Part shown: piece by piece, positions 10,846 through 21,244 of the stretch | Position numbering within the stretch: position 1 is the first letter of the stretch | Layout of the letters: the number at the start of each line of letters is the position of its first letter | Source: Zygaena filipendulae | Taxonomy: Eukaryota; Arthropoda; Insecta; Lepidoptera; Zygaenidae | NCBI GenBank assembly: GCA_907165275.2 | Contig: OU015650.1 | Coordinates: 1,146,001 to 1,210,000, forward strand | DNA: 64,000 bases | Reading direction: 5' to 3' | Program-made: the position numbers and the translations under genes | Notes under the pieces: model-generated | Seen by the model: the letters and a program-made list of their open reading frames with translations, nothing else | Database searches by the model: none | Told to the model about the DNA's origin: nothing

Positions 10846-11191
10846 GGTACTCATTAAATACATGAATGTGCAATATGATTAAGATCCCAATAAAAATACA
10901 AAAGCAAAAGAAATCCAAGTTCCTAAGCTAATAAAAGAAGCAAAATTCCATAAATCATAGCTCCTGACGTGTATAAAATTCAGTTGCTTTAAAAGAAAAT
11001 TTGCTATTTTGTTCTTTACTAGATAGTTACCTAATCAATAGTGCAACTTGTCAAAAATTTTCTCTTACCATACGAGCTTGGGAATTCATTTTGAGATGAG
11101 ACTTCTTGTTGATGGATATATCTTCCTTGCTACTGGACGTAGCTGAAACTAATGTACTATTGATTTTATGATCTTCTAAAATTCCCCGTAG

Positions 11192-11595
11192 TGTTACTCA
11201 GAGTTTCCTCGGGAATTCCGGGATAAAAGTACCCTATGTCCTTCTCTGCACCTCTAATAACGTGTATGCATAATTTAATGGTGATCGGTCAAGTCTTTCT
11301 CAAGTTACGACCTAGCCAAGGGAAATGAGAATTCATTTTTATATAAAAAGTAGCCTAAGGTACTCCTTATAACATTAGCTATATGCGATTGAAAGTCCCG
11401 TCAAAATCGGTCCAGCCGTTCCAGAGATTAGCCGGAACAAACAGACAGATAGACAGAGAAAAATTTTAAAAGTTGTTTTTTTATGTGAGTATCCTATATA
11501 CTTTTATACCTCTCGTATATGCATTTAGTGAAAAGCTGTTAATTTGAAATCACAAACAGACACTTCAATTTTATTTATATGTGTAGATGTAGATT
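11192..11595 (-). mobile_element. Composite Helitron-like copies, long subfamily
   Basis: A truncated canonical copy (GGGAATTCCGGGATAAAAGTA, CATAATTTAATGGTGATCGG) runs into a second subfamily. The second has CCGTCAAAATCGGTCCAGCCG, GGAACAAACAGACAGATAGAC and a TTTATGTGAGTATC...CACTTCAATTTT end. The latter block is shared with 38259-38590. Confidence 0.5.
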
Positions 11596-12211
11596 TTAAT
11601 GTTTAGTTACACTATTAAATAATAATAAAATGACCCAATATCTCGCTTCAAATTTAATAACATATCAAACTATAATATTGTATAACTCGAGATTTCTATA
11701 CCCTTCCTGCGTGAACAGAACTGAAACTCGCTGAACTGTCAAGAAGTTTTATAAGTTGCAAGTCCTCGAACCGCGGCGCACTAGTTACTGAATATAATAT
11801 CGTTGGAATTTTTAATTAAGCGACCACGCGAGCTCGAGAGATCTTTTCTTATAAACTAGTGGCGGATCCGATTTAACTAGAACAGTGATAATCCTCTTGA
11901 AACTTTGCCTAATAGGCTATTAATCGAGATCCGAGGTTTAAGATGAATTTGTTGGACTAGAAAGATAAATTAGGGGCCGTCAGCGGAGGATAAAATGTAG
12001 ACATATGTAGTGTGTAGGCGCTTGTAGTCATCGAGTCGCCAATAACAAACAAGTCGGTCGGGGGACCCCCGTCAGTCGAAGTTTTCCTGTTATGTAGATA
12101 TGTTAATATGCATAATCATCTAGTTTACAGTCTACACTATACACTATACTAAAAGAAAACATCTTACTACTAACCTACTTTTCTACGTTTGTATACGTTG
12201 CTCTTTCCTGC

Positions 12212-12348
12212 GGGGCTAAGATGCGCAACACGATAAAATTATATCGAGCCATTTTATCGATTCTCGTCGACAAAACCATACAATATGTCGACGAGAATCG
12301 ATAAAATGGCTCGATAAATTTTTATCGTGTTGCGCATCTTAGCTCCCC
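12212..12348. mobile_element. Near-perfect foldback element (61-bp arms, 13-nt loop)
   Basis: Left arm 12212-12272 starts GGGGCTAAGATGCGCAACACG. Right arm 12286-12348 is its reverse complement with only small differences, ending TTGCGCATCTTAGCTCCCC. The loop is 12273-12285. The arm contains the sub-palindromic TCGATTCTCGTCGAC. It resembles a foldback MITE. I cannot fix a target duplication. Confidence 0.75.
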
Positions 12349-12557
12349 TGGCGTGACGCATGACGATTTTCGCGAGTTATTTCCTACCGGAAACCGCTTT
12401 AGGGAACTTAATTTCGAAAAGTCATATTCGTTGAGATATCTCCTACTGACTATTGGTGTCAGGTAATTACTTACTACTTTTCGATAATACGTACTTGAGG
12501 ACATACCTGATTTAAACTCGACCTAAATAAAATTCCAAATAAAAATTGCTAAGGCTA

Positions 12558-12826
12558 AGGCCACACTACAAAGAGCTTCATAATTTTACTTATTGCTAAG
12601 AGTCAAGTTACTCACCGAGTGACTAATCCCTCGTAGTTCACTAGAACACACATATTGTATACTATCGCAGCTGGAAACAAATGGTGATTAGCTAGGCACC
12701 TTCCTAGGGGCGTCGCTTGCAGTATGCCAGCGATAATATGGAACATGTCTGTTCACTAGGATCTGCAGTCACTCAGCGAGTAACTTGGCTCTTAGGTATA
12801 TGAAGCTTTTTGTAGTAGTGTGGCCT
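12558..12826. mobile_element. MITE with about 65-bp inverted repeats and TA target
   Basis: Begins AGGCCACACTACAAAGAGCTTC and ends GAAGCTTTTTGTAGTAGTGTGGCCT. The arms remain alignable as inverted repeats inward to AAGTTACTC..GAGTGACT. TA flanks both ends (12556-12557 and 12827-12828), as for Tc1/mariner-type derivatives. No coding capacity. Confidence 0.7.
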
Positions 12827-12828
12827 TA

Positions 12829-13119
12829 CACCCCGTTCCCACTAGTCGGGTGTCGGGTCCGGATTTTAATCGGATGCTCCAGTGGCAGAACATTTTATAT
12901 GGGAGCTATATTCACACTTGTCGGAAACAGATTTTGTGTCGTCGCCGACAAGAAATATCGGCTGTTTTGCGAGCCCTCTACGCCCGGAAAAAACTCGTGT
13001 CGGCAGATTTGTTGTATTGGCGCCAGCTTCGACCGTGTCCGACAGCCGACAAGAGTGAACAGAGGCGCCGACATCCGATTAAAATCCGGATTCGACATCC
13101 GACAAGTGAGAACGGGCTG
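12829..13119. mobile_element. PIF/Harbinger-like MITE with TTA target duplication
   Basis: The left end CACCCCGTTCCCACTAGTCG and right end reverse-complement as imperfect inverted repeats of about 48 bp, both including TCCGGATTTTAATCGGATG. TTA occurs at 12826-12828 and 13120-13122, the 3-bp target typical of PIF/Harbinger. Its left duplication overlaps the right edge of the preceding MITE, so the two elements abut. Two overlapping frames of about 100 codons inside it are not genes. Confidence 0.7.
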
Positions 13120-13212
13120 TTAGCCTAATACTAATTCAACTGTGTGGAACGATTCCACATTACTACACTAATTCAACTAGCACCGTTCATTGTTTAGTAT
13201 CAATCGACTCAC

Positions 13213-13569
13213 CGTTTTATCGAGCAGCCAGCTTGCCGGGAATATCAGCGGCACGTACGTCACCATAAACACGATCGACGTCCACGACACTAGGTTGCTG
13301 CTCACACCGTAGTAGCGCACCACCACGTCCTGTATTATCGTGTACTGAGTCCACTGCAGCGAGTTCGATGCCGAGTAGAACACAAAAAACATTAGCATCA
13401 CCCATCTCATATCGTATATCGTATAAATAGTTTTATTCGGATCTATGGTTACACCGTCCATGGTGCTGCCAGAGATGCTCAGATCTATTCGCGGGTCCTC
13501 GACGAAGAGTTTGGTCGGTTCCGAAGGGTTAACTTCGCCGTTGGCTGGCTTCACTTCCGCGTGGGTCAT
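13213..13569 (-). CDS. FLVCR-like major facilitator transporter, first coding exon
   Basis: N-terminal exon of a membrane transporter of the FLVCR (feline leukaemia virus subgroup C receptor-related; haem/choline transporter) branch of the major facilitator superfamily. The exon encodes 119 residues: a hydrophilic leader of about 65 residues, then RWVMLMFFVFYSASNSLQW (membrane segment 1 with the family's YSASN..QW motif). YYGVSSNLVSWTS and VTYVPLIFPASWLLDK follow (segment 2). The ATG at 13569 is chosen because the upstream frame has no other ATG and is closed by TAA at 13609-13611. The exon ends in phase 0 at ACG|GTGAGT (13212). Later exons lie toward lower coordinates; none is recognisable down to position 1, so they are probably outside the window. 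Confidence 0.8.
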
Positions 13570-13609
13570 TTTAGTCACTTTGCAGTTGTTAATTTCTACA
13601 CTATTCACT

Positions 13610-14225
13610 TATCACAATCGCTTTTGGTCCGCTACGATAGACAGTCGTAAACTAATTCATTCTAGTGAATTTCAATGAAAAATTTCACGTTTGATTTAAG
13701 TATATATAATATGTAAGACAGTTATCTCATTTTGTTTTATATCGCCGGTTGTAGATTGCAAAATATTGCTATAAACCGTTTATCTGAACGCGCCACGGAT
13801 GATTAAAGCAATATTAGATGAGATAAGATATTATCTGAAACACTCGTCCGACTCCTGACGTAGTTATCTCGTCTGCTAATTATTATTATTAATATACGGG
13901 TGTAAAAAAAAACTAAATAAAAAAAATTGAATCTGATAATGATATTATATTATTAAATATTCTACATATATGTAGTTATCGAAAGAAACTATGTTCCTTT
14001 ATTACAGCTTGATAACAATGCGCTTTGTACACCGCAATCTGACTGTTTTATTTGCCATAAATCATTTATTACTTGACATTCCAATGAGAGGGCGAAGTTC
14101 ACTGTCGGTTGTTGACGAGTGAAAGCCGTACCGAAAACACGCGTGTCACGTTGTCTTCGTTATTTCAGTCACTTTTCAGCATCTGTTTTGGACCCTGAGC
14201 AGGAAACTGGCTTTCAAGAGAGCTT
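13610..14225. other. Intergenic/upstream region of the FLVCR-like gene
   Basis: Contains the presumed 5' leader and promoter of the minus-strand transporter. No TATA or initiator can be chosen with confidence. CpG rises slightly at about 14090-14170. Confidence 0.3.
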
Positions 14226-14228
14226 GGG

Positions 14229-14330
14229 GAACAATCTAACATTGTCGTTGGCGTTTCGCCGTAATTGAAGAAGTAGATGAAGAGATTTTTATTATTAAGA
14301 AACATTTTCATTGGCAAATTATAATTACTT
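14229..14330 (+). repeat. Dispersed repeat 'CAATCTAACATTGTCNTTGGCG'
   Basis: CAATCTAACATTGTCGTTGG...GAAGAAGTAGATGAAGA...CATTGGCAAATTATAATTA. The same block occurs at 27966-28090 and, reversed, at 44133-44205. Boundaries and class are unknown. Confidence 0.5.
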
Positions 14331-14354
14331 ATGTCTCTATGTACCTATTTAAAT

Positions 14355-14835
14355 ATGGATATAGATAAGCAATAGTGTGTTAACCCACACTGGAGAAATT
14401 TTGAGTGAATCGTGTTTTAAAATAGGCTAGTTTCCTAAATTTTCTTTTTTAGTCCGTTTCGTAGATTATTAAAAAATATTGGACACGTATTTTTTAATTT
14501 TTTATGTAACCTTAAAATAACGGAGATATATCAAGTCGAAATTTCACATGACGTCACGCCTCGCTACAGTTTGTTCGCACGTTATAGCGAACTGTGACAT
14601 CACGAGTCCCCCACGCTAAACTTTAATGCGCTTTATCTATGCATATTTCCAATATTTTAAAAAAAGCAAAAAATACGTGTCTTTTATTTTTTTATTATCT
14701 AACTGACGGACTAAATAGAATTTTGATTTTTTTACCCAGGAAACTAGCCTATTATAGCGCCATTTTGTGTCAAACAATGTAATAAACTAAACACATGATT
14801 AAAAAACGTTCTATAACTCATTAAAGCGTTATGTA
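14355..14835 (+). mobile_element. TGGAC-ended MITE interrupted by a CRE-family MITE
   Basis: The left part (14355-14420) starts TGGATATAGATAAGCAATAG. The right part (14754-14835) continues TATAGCGCCATTTTGTGTC and breaks off before the expected end. The intervening 14421-14753 is another element. Complete relatives at 45526 and 58738 read straight across the junction, proving the nesting. Confidence 0.75.
14421..14753 (-). mobile_element. CRE-bearing MITE, 'AGGCTAGTTTCC' subfamily, copy 4
   Basis: Ends AATAGGCTAGTTTCCT and AGGAAACTAGCCTATT form perfect terminal inverted repeats, better than those of the main subfamily. The interior (GGACACGTATTTTTT, TGACGTCA) is homologous to the main family. 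One octamer is intact (CATGACGTCACG); the other is decayed to GTGACATCAC. Confidence 0.85.
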
Positions 14836-14839
14836 TCAG

Positions 14840-17075
14840 TCTATATGCGGTATTCTTTACGCCTTGCGATATTCATGTGCTAGATTTCGCTAGGTTTTTT
14901 TTTTAAATGAAAATAGTAGGAGCGGTAAGGACAAAAATAATACGATAAGATTTACAATACAAGTAAATTAAGTAGAGTCGAGAGTTTAATAGATAGGTTA
15001 CATTTAATTTCATTGCGTTTCAGATAGGTAATTACTCAATGCTCACGCGTTTTTCAACGCATTTGCGAGGGACATATAAATAAAAACTCTTTGTCGAGAT
15101 TCGGAAACTTAAAAGCACTGTACCTAGTGCGGCAATTATAATTACCGCACGAGCGCGCAATATATTATTAAATCTACCAGCGGCACAAAAAAAGCCAATT
15201 AACGAGCTGCTTCAAATTTTATACAATATGTACCTACCTACCTACACAATTTTGAGTAAATTTTTTATAAAACACAATTTAAAAATCACCTACTGCGTAT
15301 AAAAATTGTTAAGAATCAAACCGTCACTTTCAACATTTTCGTGCACCCATACTGGACATGGACCCAGTTCTACTCGTACGAACCGAACACCATTGGAAAC
15401 CACTTCACCTAATTACAGACTGACATTGAAAACGCGTCGGTTAACCCAGACATGTATTGATAACAATGAAATTGTTGACATTACTATCACGGCTAAGTAG
15501 GTTTCTGTCGTTAGGTTTTTTCCTTGGTAACATCATTATCTAGTATCTACCTAGCACGTCGCTGTTCGTTATAAGTCATAAAATAGAGTTACTAGTCATG
15601 ACGTCTCGCTCGTAAAATAATTAGGTAGGTAATTTATAATAGTTTACGCAGCAATTTTATCTATTTTATACATGTATCTATCTACAGCTATAGCCTATCT
15701 ATACTAATATTATAAAGAAAAAATAGATTTCTTGTTTGTCTGTAATGGATAAACTCAAAACCACTAAACCGATTTAAAATAAAAAAATTCACTTAGGTAC
15801 CTACCTATTAACAGAAAGCTAGTGTTCCTCAGTGAGATAAAAATAGGTAGTTTAGGTAGGTACCTTTATTGTGAAATTCTTACTGAAAGTCTTAAATTAA
15901 CGCGAACCGTCGACTAAGGAAAAGGGAAATGTTTAACTGTACATAAAAAAAATGTCCCGATTTAACATTTAGGACAATCCTTATTTTGGAGGGAGGGAAG
16001 AAATACTAAAGCTGGGTTTCAAAAAAACGCCAAATTCCCTAATTTTGTATAGTCGTTTCAAAATTTTAAATCTTCTCAGAGAGATTGGCATTGGCATTAC
16101 CTCAATCATAAATGTAGAGTAGGTATTTCAATTTGCCAAATCTGACCATTTGCTACTTAGTAGGTAAATAATTGCTCGGCCACGCGTCTCAATAAGTGTA
16201 ACAACCTTAAACAGGCACTATTTAACTGAGCCTCTGATTTATTACTACTTACTTTTGTCTAGAATGCGAGTTGGAAAAACGGCCATGACTCTATAAAATA
16301 ATGTAGAGTTTTTCATACCTTTTGAATATAGAAGAACTTTAAAGATGAAGTGGTCACCACTAGCCAACGATTCGTCTCCGGTATAAATATAAAAAAAAAA
16401 ATATGCAAAATCCTTTTAAACTCTGAATAGCGATAGAAAGGGATACACGATAACCTTGCAACTACCTACATATACTACGGTCAACAGTTGTTTGTTTATT
16501 TACCAATCCGGTAAACTGAAATACGAACACAGTTAAAGCCGATTGTAGATATTTTTAAGTGCACTTTTATCAAACAATATAAAACAAGTAGGCACTTTCT
16601 GTTCGATAACTTCGCATAACAACACAATCACAGAAAGATCAGTCTTCCACTTTCCACGTATCGCGATCAACTGATCTGATTGTATCTACGACCGACGAAT
16701 TTGATATAATTGAAACGGTATTTGTAATTGGCAGGCAATCGTACGACGTGTGGCCGACCAATAAGCTGGACGAAGACACGTGCACAATTCTTGAATAAAA
16801 CGTCTACACTACAATGCATGAAATGTTTTGAATTTTGGTCCCTTTTTAGGTTATGTGGGGTGACGCAAATTTGAGTTGACGTGGAAGTAGGGCGCATGCG
16901 TCCGCTTCTCTAAACTTCGTGGAAATGACAATAGGCATTACCTAAGTAGGTAGATACATACTCTTTGGTTCATGCACATGTGATAGAATACGTCGCACCC
17001 TTCGCCCAGAGAGTGCCTGCCTACATCAATGATACTTTTGGCCTTTTGGCCTACATGCAGCATAGTAGATTTATT
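14840..17075. other. Gene-free stretch
   Basis: No supported gene. An orphan Helitron-like head (CTATACTAATATTATAAAG) lies at 15697-15790. The frames at 15306-15500 and 16667-16897 lack family resemblance and initiation context. Confidence 0.5.
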
Positions 17076-17079
17076 GTGT

Positions 17080-17450
17080 ACAAAATAAAATTTTAACAAA
17101 AATCATTAAAACCGATTACCAAATACACAAAACTAAAAAGCTAAACTAAAAACCGATTTAATCCAAAAAACAAAAATACACGTAGCTAATATTATACGTA
17201 TTATTGATTTGTGCTACCACTGATCGGTTTGAATTCGGTGACAAGCCCGCTTGTGTCTGCCCACTTGGGTTGTTCTGCTCACGACGAGTTCGTGGCGAGA
17301 GTGGACCTAGCACATCTGCCACTACATATTTGGCTTGTCTTGTCTTATCAGTGGTAGCAAAAATATTACGTATATTTTTGTGTTTTTAGCTTTTTAGTTT
17401 TGTGTTTTTGGAAGTCGGTTTTAATTTTTTTGTTAAAATTTTGTTTCACG
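17080..17450. mobile_element. Long inverted-repeat (foldback) element
   Basis: Arms of about 110-150 bp face each other. AAAATTTTAACAAAAA, ACACAAAACTAAAAAGCTAA and TATACGTA-TATT...GCTACCACTGAT occur on the left in this order. They reappear as reverse complements on the right (ATCAGTGGTAGC, ATATTACGTATA, TTAGCTTTTTAGTTTTGTG, TGTTAAAATTTTG). The unpaired core is only about 130 bp (17220-17345) and more GC-rich. GGAAGTCGGTT in the right arm is shared with other repeats here. Confidence 0.6.
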
Positions 17451-17454
17451 CTTT

Positions 17455-18008
17455 TAAGTGAGTCGGTTTGAAATTTATCTAAGTTACAATAGCTTATTGT
17501 CAACTGCTCATTACCTTCTAATCTGGCGTTTCCCGATGCAGGGACGTTAATTGTTGAGGAGTTCTCCTGGTACATCACCATCACATCCACTTCGCCATAT
17601 ACATTCTAACGAGCATAAACTGTTTAGAAACCATATTATTGAAGTTAAAGAATCGGAACCCGTGAAATACCTATTAAGTAGTTCCGATGACCACCTGTGG
17701 TCTTCATCATCAGTTCCACTTTTTAAAATTTTGCTTTCCGAAAGCAAATGAACGATTTACTATAAAAAATACCCAAATTGCTATAGATGTGCCTATTTTT
17801 GAAGAGTTCCCTCGATTTCTTTAAGATCCCACCATCAGATCTCAATTTGGTGGCATTGGTACCAACTTAGGAGTATACCTTTTCAAACGAAAAAAGAATT
17901 TTCCAAATCGGTCTCACTGACCGTCTTCGACTAATCGGTGAAAATACAAAAACGTACATACCTACAGCCGAATACAGAAGCCTCCTTTTTGGAAGTCGGT
18001 TAAAAATC
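17455..18008 (+). repeat. Dispersed repeat ending GGAAGTCGGTTAAAA
   Basis: Contains GAGTTCCCTCGATTTCTTTA, CCCACCATCAGATCTCAATT and AGGAGTATACCTTTTCAAACG, ending CCTCCTTTTTGGAAGTCGGT. I recall similar blocks as dispersed in lepidopteran genomes but cannot assign a class. The same end occurs near 57560 and 62705. It may form one larger element with 17080-17450, whose left arm carries the reverse complement of this end. Confidence 0.4.
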
Positions 18009-18329
18009 TAGATGTAATTGTTAAGAATCTTTAGTTTAGTTTATCTACCTTTATGAATATTGAAGAAAGAAGCAATAATAGACCTTTGCAATATTATTAT
18101 GCATGCGTAAAGAATTTATTACTCAATAAAATAACAATAAAATACTTACCTACAATTCAGTTACAATGAATTTTTTATATACAAAAACCTATCAATATAG
18201 TTGCGTATCTACCTACTACATCTTCTATACTTATAATAAAACTGTAGAGAGGTCAATTCTGTACATTGAATATATATTCAAAATAATATTGGAGGATGAA
18301 TGGTGATCGATACTGATGCCAAAAATGCA

Positions 18330-18717
18330 ATCAGTAAATTTTTTGTCTGCCTGTCTGTCTATCTGTCTGTCTGTATGTGCACGCATGGGTCAAAAACTGC
18401 TGAAGGGATTTTAACCAAACTTGGTACGATTGTAGGCCATAATCCTGGGCAGGTTATAGGCTATATAACATAACGCTAAGACACATAGGAGCTGAGCAGT
18501 GATGATAAATTTGAAGCAAGTCAGATGAAAATGCGCTTTCGAGCTCTTATCCTCGGATACGTTTACTCAATCGCGCAAAAACGGCTGAACGGATTTGGAT
18601 GAAATTTGGCATGCACGTTATCAGAGGTACAGAGAAGGACATAGGGTACTTTTTATCCTGAAATTCCCACGGGAACTCCGAAATCACAGCAGGTGCAACC
18701 GCGGAGCACAGCTAGTC
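18330..18717 (+). mobile_element. Helitron-like copy, long subfamily
   Basis: Pyrimidine repeat CTGCCTGTCTGTCTATCTG, then AGGCTATATAACATAACGCTAAG...GAGCAGTGATGA, then a canonical 3' part (CGGCTGAACGGATTTGGATG, GCATGCACGTTATCAGAGG). It ends GCGGAGCACAGCTAGT. The first half is shared with 22310-22480. Confidence 0.55.
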
Positions 18718-18830
18718 TCTAAAAATATTATAAATGTGAAAGTAACTCTGTCTGTCTGTTGCGCTTTCACGTCTTAACGGCTCAACCGATCACCATGCAA
18801 TTTTGCATACACGTTTTCAGGGGTACAGAA
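18718..18830 (+). repeat. Helitron-like copy, 3'-truncated
   Basis: Starts directly after the preceding CTAGT (AATATTATAAATGTGAAAG) and stops at CAGGGGTACAGAAAATA. There a microsatellite-tailed LINE end begins. Confidence 0.5.
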
Positions 18831-18862
<32 letters not shown>

Positions 18863-18960
18863 TTTATTTCTTTCTTTCTTACATGTAAATAGTACAAGGT
18901 TGAGGTCTCCTTTTAAGTAGAAAAGTACCTGTATCAGGAGACCTCGCTCTTACATAACAA
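18831..18960 (-). repeat. Non-LTR retrotransposon 3' end with (AAT)n
   Basis: Reversed tail: (AAT)n, TATTTATTTCTTTCTTTC, ACATGTAAATAGTACAAGG, then GAGGTCTCC...GGAGACCTC, which can pair as a short stem. A similar reversed tail, with TTTATTTCTCCCACAAGTAA and a matching TTTGTGGGAGACAGGAGCC, lies at 19200-19318. Confidence 0.5.
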
Positions 18961-19044
18961 ATATTATATTAAACGAGCCAAGAAAGAGAAATGATCAAAT
19001 AACAAAAATAACTAATAATTAAAAACTAAGATTGCTTGGGTGTA

Positions 19045-19046
19045 TT

Positions 19047-19080
<34 letters not shown>

Positions 19081-19160
19081 TGTGTGTGTGTGTGTGTGTC
19101 GTGTTTGAGCGTGCGTGTGTATGCGTGAGAGAAAGAGGGAGTGTGTGTGTGTGTGTGAGT
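19045..19160. repeat. (GT)n microsatellite, interrupted
   Basis: Three GT-rich runs separated by AAGTGTG, CGTGTTTGAGCG and AGAGAAAGAGGG. Confidence 0.9.
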
Positions 19161-19199
19161 GTGTGTGAGAAAAGAAAATAGAGTATTAATTATTAATTA

Positions 19200-19318
19200 A
19201 TTATCTTTATCTTTATTTCTCCCACAAGTAAATACATAAAGTTGTTACAAATAAAAAGTTTTAGAAGTAAAGAGCATACTTTGTGGGAGACAGGAGCCTA
19301 AACTAGGTAAACCCTGTA
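19200..19318 (-). repeat. Non-LTR retrotransposon 3' end
   Basis: Reversed LINE-type tail starting at the TATCTTTATCTTTATT microsatellite and containing the paired CCCACAAGTA / TTTGTGGGAGAC motifs. Confidence 0.45.
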
Positions 19319-19329
19319 TTATAGTATCC

Positions 19330-19483
19330 CAGATTTCCGCAGGAACTCCGAAATTCCAAACGGATTCCTACCAAAACGGATGGACCGATTTTGATGGGGG
19401 ATGTTATAAGCAAATTAGGCTGCTTTGGAGTTCCTGCGGGAATCCCGAAACTCACGCGGGTGAAACCGTGGGACACAGCTAGT
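19330..19483 (+). mobile_element. Helitron-like copy, 5'-truncated
   Basis: GGACCGATTTTGATGGGGGA, GGAGTTCCTGCGGGAATCCC and GTGAAACCGTGGGACACAGC, ending TAGT. Confidence 0.5.
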
Positions 19484-19699
19484 CCTCCAGCAGCATATCA
19501 CAAACACGAATGTATTTTTACCGACTTCCAGAAAGGATCTGTTTTTGACTGTATGTATTTTTTTTTTTAATTTATGTTGAAATGAAATGAAAATGAAATG
19601 AAATAAACTTTATTTGTTACGACAACCGTTAATATATGAAATAACATAAACAAGCACAATGTTCACCGATTACTCGAAGCCGGTTGGACCGATTTGAAA

Positions 19700-19834
19700 A
19701 AATCTATTTTTTTGCTTTAACTACACCGATCATTATGAAATTTTGCATATACTACAAGTTATCAGGGGTGCAGAAAAGGAATTCCGCGATAACTTCGAAA
19801 TTAACGCGCGTAAAACCGCGGAACACAGCCAGTA
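19700..19834 (+). mobile_element. Helitron-like copy, degenerate
   Basis: GATCATTATGAAATTTTGCA, TATCAGGGGTGCAGAAAAGG and an end CGCGGAACACAGCCAGT. The central GGGAACTCC palindrome is reduced. Confidence 0.45.
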
Positions 19835-19839
19835 GCTAT

Positions 19840-21230
19840 TTGTTATTCGACCGTAATAATACCAATTTCAAAGATTTCTATTGCATCGCCAATCCGCCGC
19901 TCCTATGATTAAAAACGCCTGCAAAATATTAATTGCAAATACTTTATGAAGCAATTATATTGATATTTTATCGTATATGCCAAATTGCCAACTCAAAATC
20001 ATCATCTGATTTACATATTTCTGTATCCTTTAATATATAGAATTTTTTTGGTATCCGTATTCATTACAAATCTAAAATAATGTAGCTACATGGATAGATG
20101 CACAGATCGTAATATGTGAACCAGCTCAGTGGGCCAATCGAAGAATAAATCATAAATTGGTTGCGCTTTATAATTAACTTTTTGCAAAATTTCTTTAGTT
20201 AGCACAAATTTCCGAACGTGTTTGTCTTTGAGGTCGAATTCAAAATTGGAACTTCAAAAGGGCTGGTCTTTGTCTCTCTCTCTTTCTAATGGCGGGAAAG
20301 AGATAGAGTGTAAATGTTTCGAATTGTATGATTAACCCTTATTCTTCTGAGGATTAACCCAATGCTGAATAAGATATTCGCGGTTTTCTGAAAAAAAAAT
20401 TAAAAAATTACACTCGGTGAGCAAAATCGCATTTTGCTCACTGATTTCAGGCAGCAAAACCTACATGTTTAGCTACTGAAGTGAAAAGAGTATATAACCA
20501 CTACGGGTTAGTCCAAAGAGTATTATAACCACTACGGCAAAGATCATATAATAACTACTGGGTTAGTCGGGTTAGTAGGAAAAAGTCAAGATCCATAATC
20601 TCACTTCGTACTTGAATCTGATTTTTATTATAAAACGAATTAAAAAATTTAAAAGCTTTCCGTGGTCGCATTTAAAAGTCCCGTTCGTGTGAATAATTCA
20701 ATTTTATCGCCGAGTGTTCGCGAATTCACGATCGATGTTTGATGCGACAGAAATTAGGTCACAGTAGGTAGGTACATACCTATACATATCTACGTATATG
20801 TTTAAGTGCCTTTATAAATTAGTTCTTTATTTCAATTCATAAGTTATTTCCTACTAGCTGTGCCCGCATGAGTTTCGGAATTCTTTTTTTATGTCATTAT
20901 TATTATATTAATACTTAAAACCTCAGACGAAATAAAGACTTTTTATTTCGTCTGAGTATACTTAGATATAAAAAGACTCAGGAGTGTAGGTAAGGGATTA
21001 CCTAATTAGGATATTTATTTCTACAGGCATTTATTTCTAAGGGTGCAAGGGTGTACTGTTTTTTTTTTTAATAAACATAATATTATCTTCAGTCGAGCAT
21101 ATATTTAAGGAAATATTTTGTTTTTTGGAGGGGAGGATCACATTTGATGTAATAATTTACTGAAAACACTGTAATTGTAGGTAAAAATAGAAAGAAAGGT
21201 TTATTTAAGCAAATTAAGACACACAACACA
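19840..21230. other. Gene-free stretch with two perfect small hairpins
   Basis: No gene recognised. GTGAGCAAAAT-CGC-ATTTTGCTCAC (20417-20441) and CTCAGACGAAATAAA-GACTT-TTTATTTCGTCTGAG (20922-20956) are perfect stems. Around 20480-20580 the phrase AGAGTAT(A/T)ATAACCACTAC recurs in degenerate form. Confidence 0.5.
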
Positions 21231-21244
21231 AATGAACATATACC

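Noticed and set aside
12785..13128. Two overlapping plus-strand frames of more than 100 codons
   Set aside because: They lie within the Harbinger-like MITE at 12829-13119, whose inverted repeats and GC content keep frames open by chance.
13570..13608. N-terminal extension of the FLVCR-like exon
   Set aside because: The extension would start at GTG immediately after a TAA; the first ATG at 13569 is the credible start.
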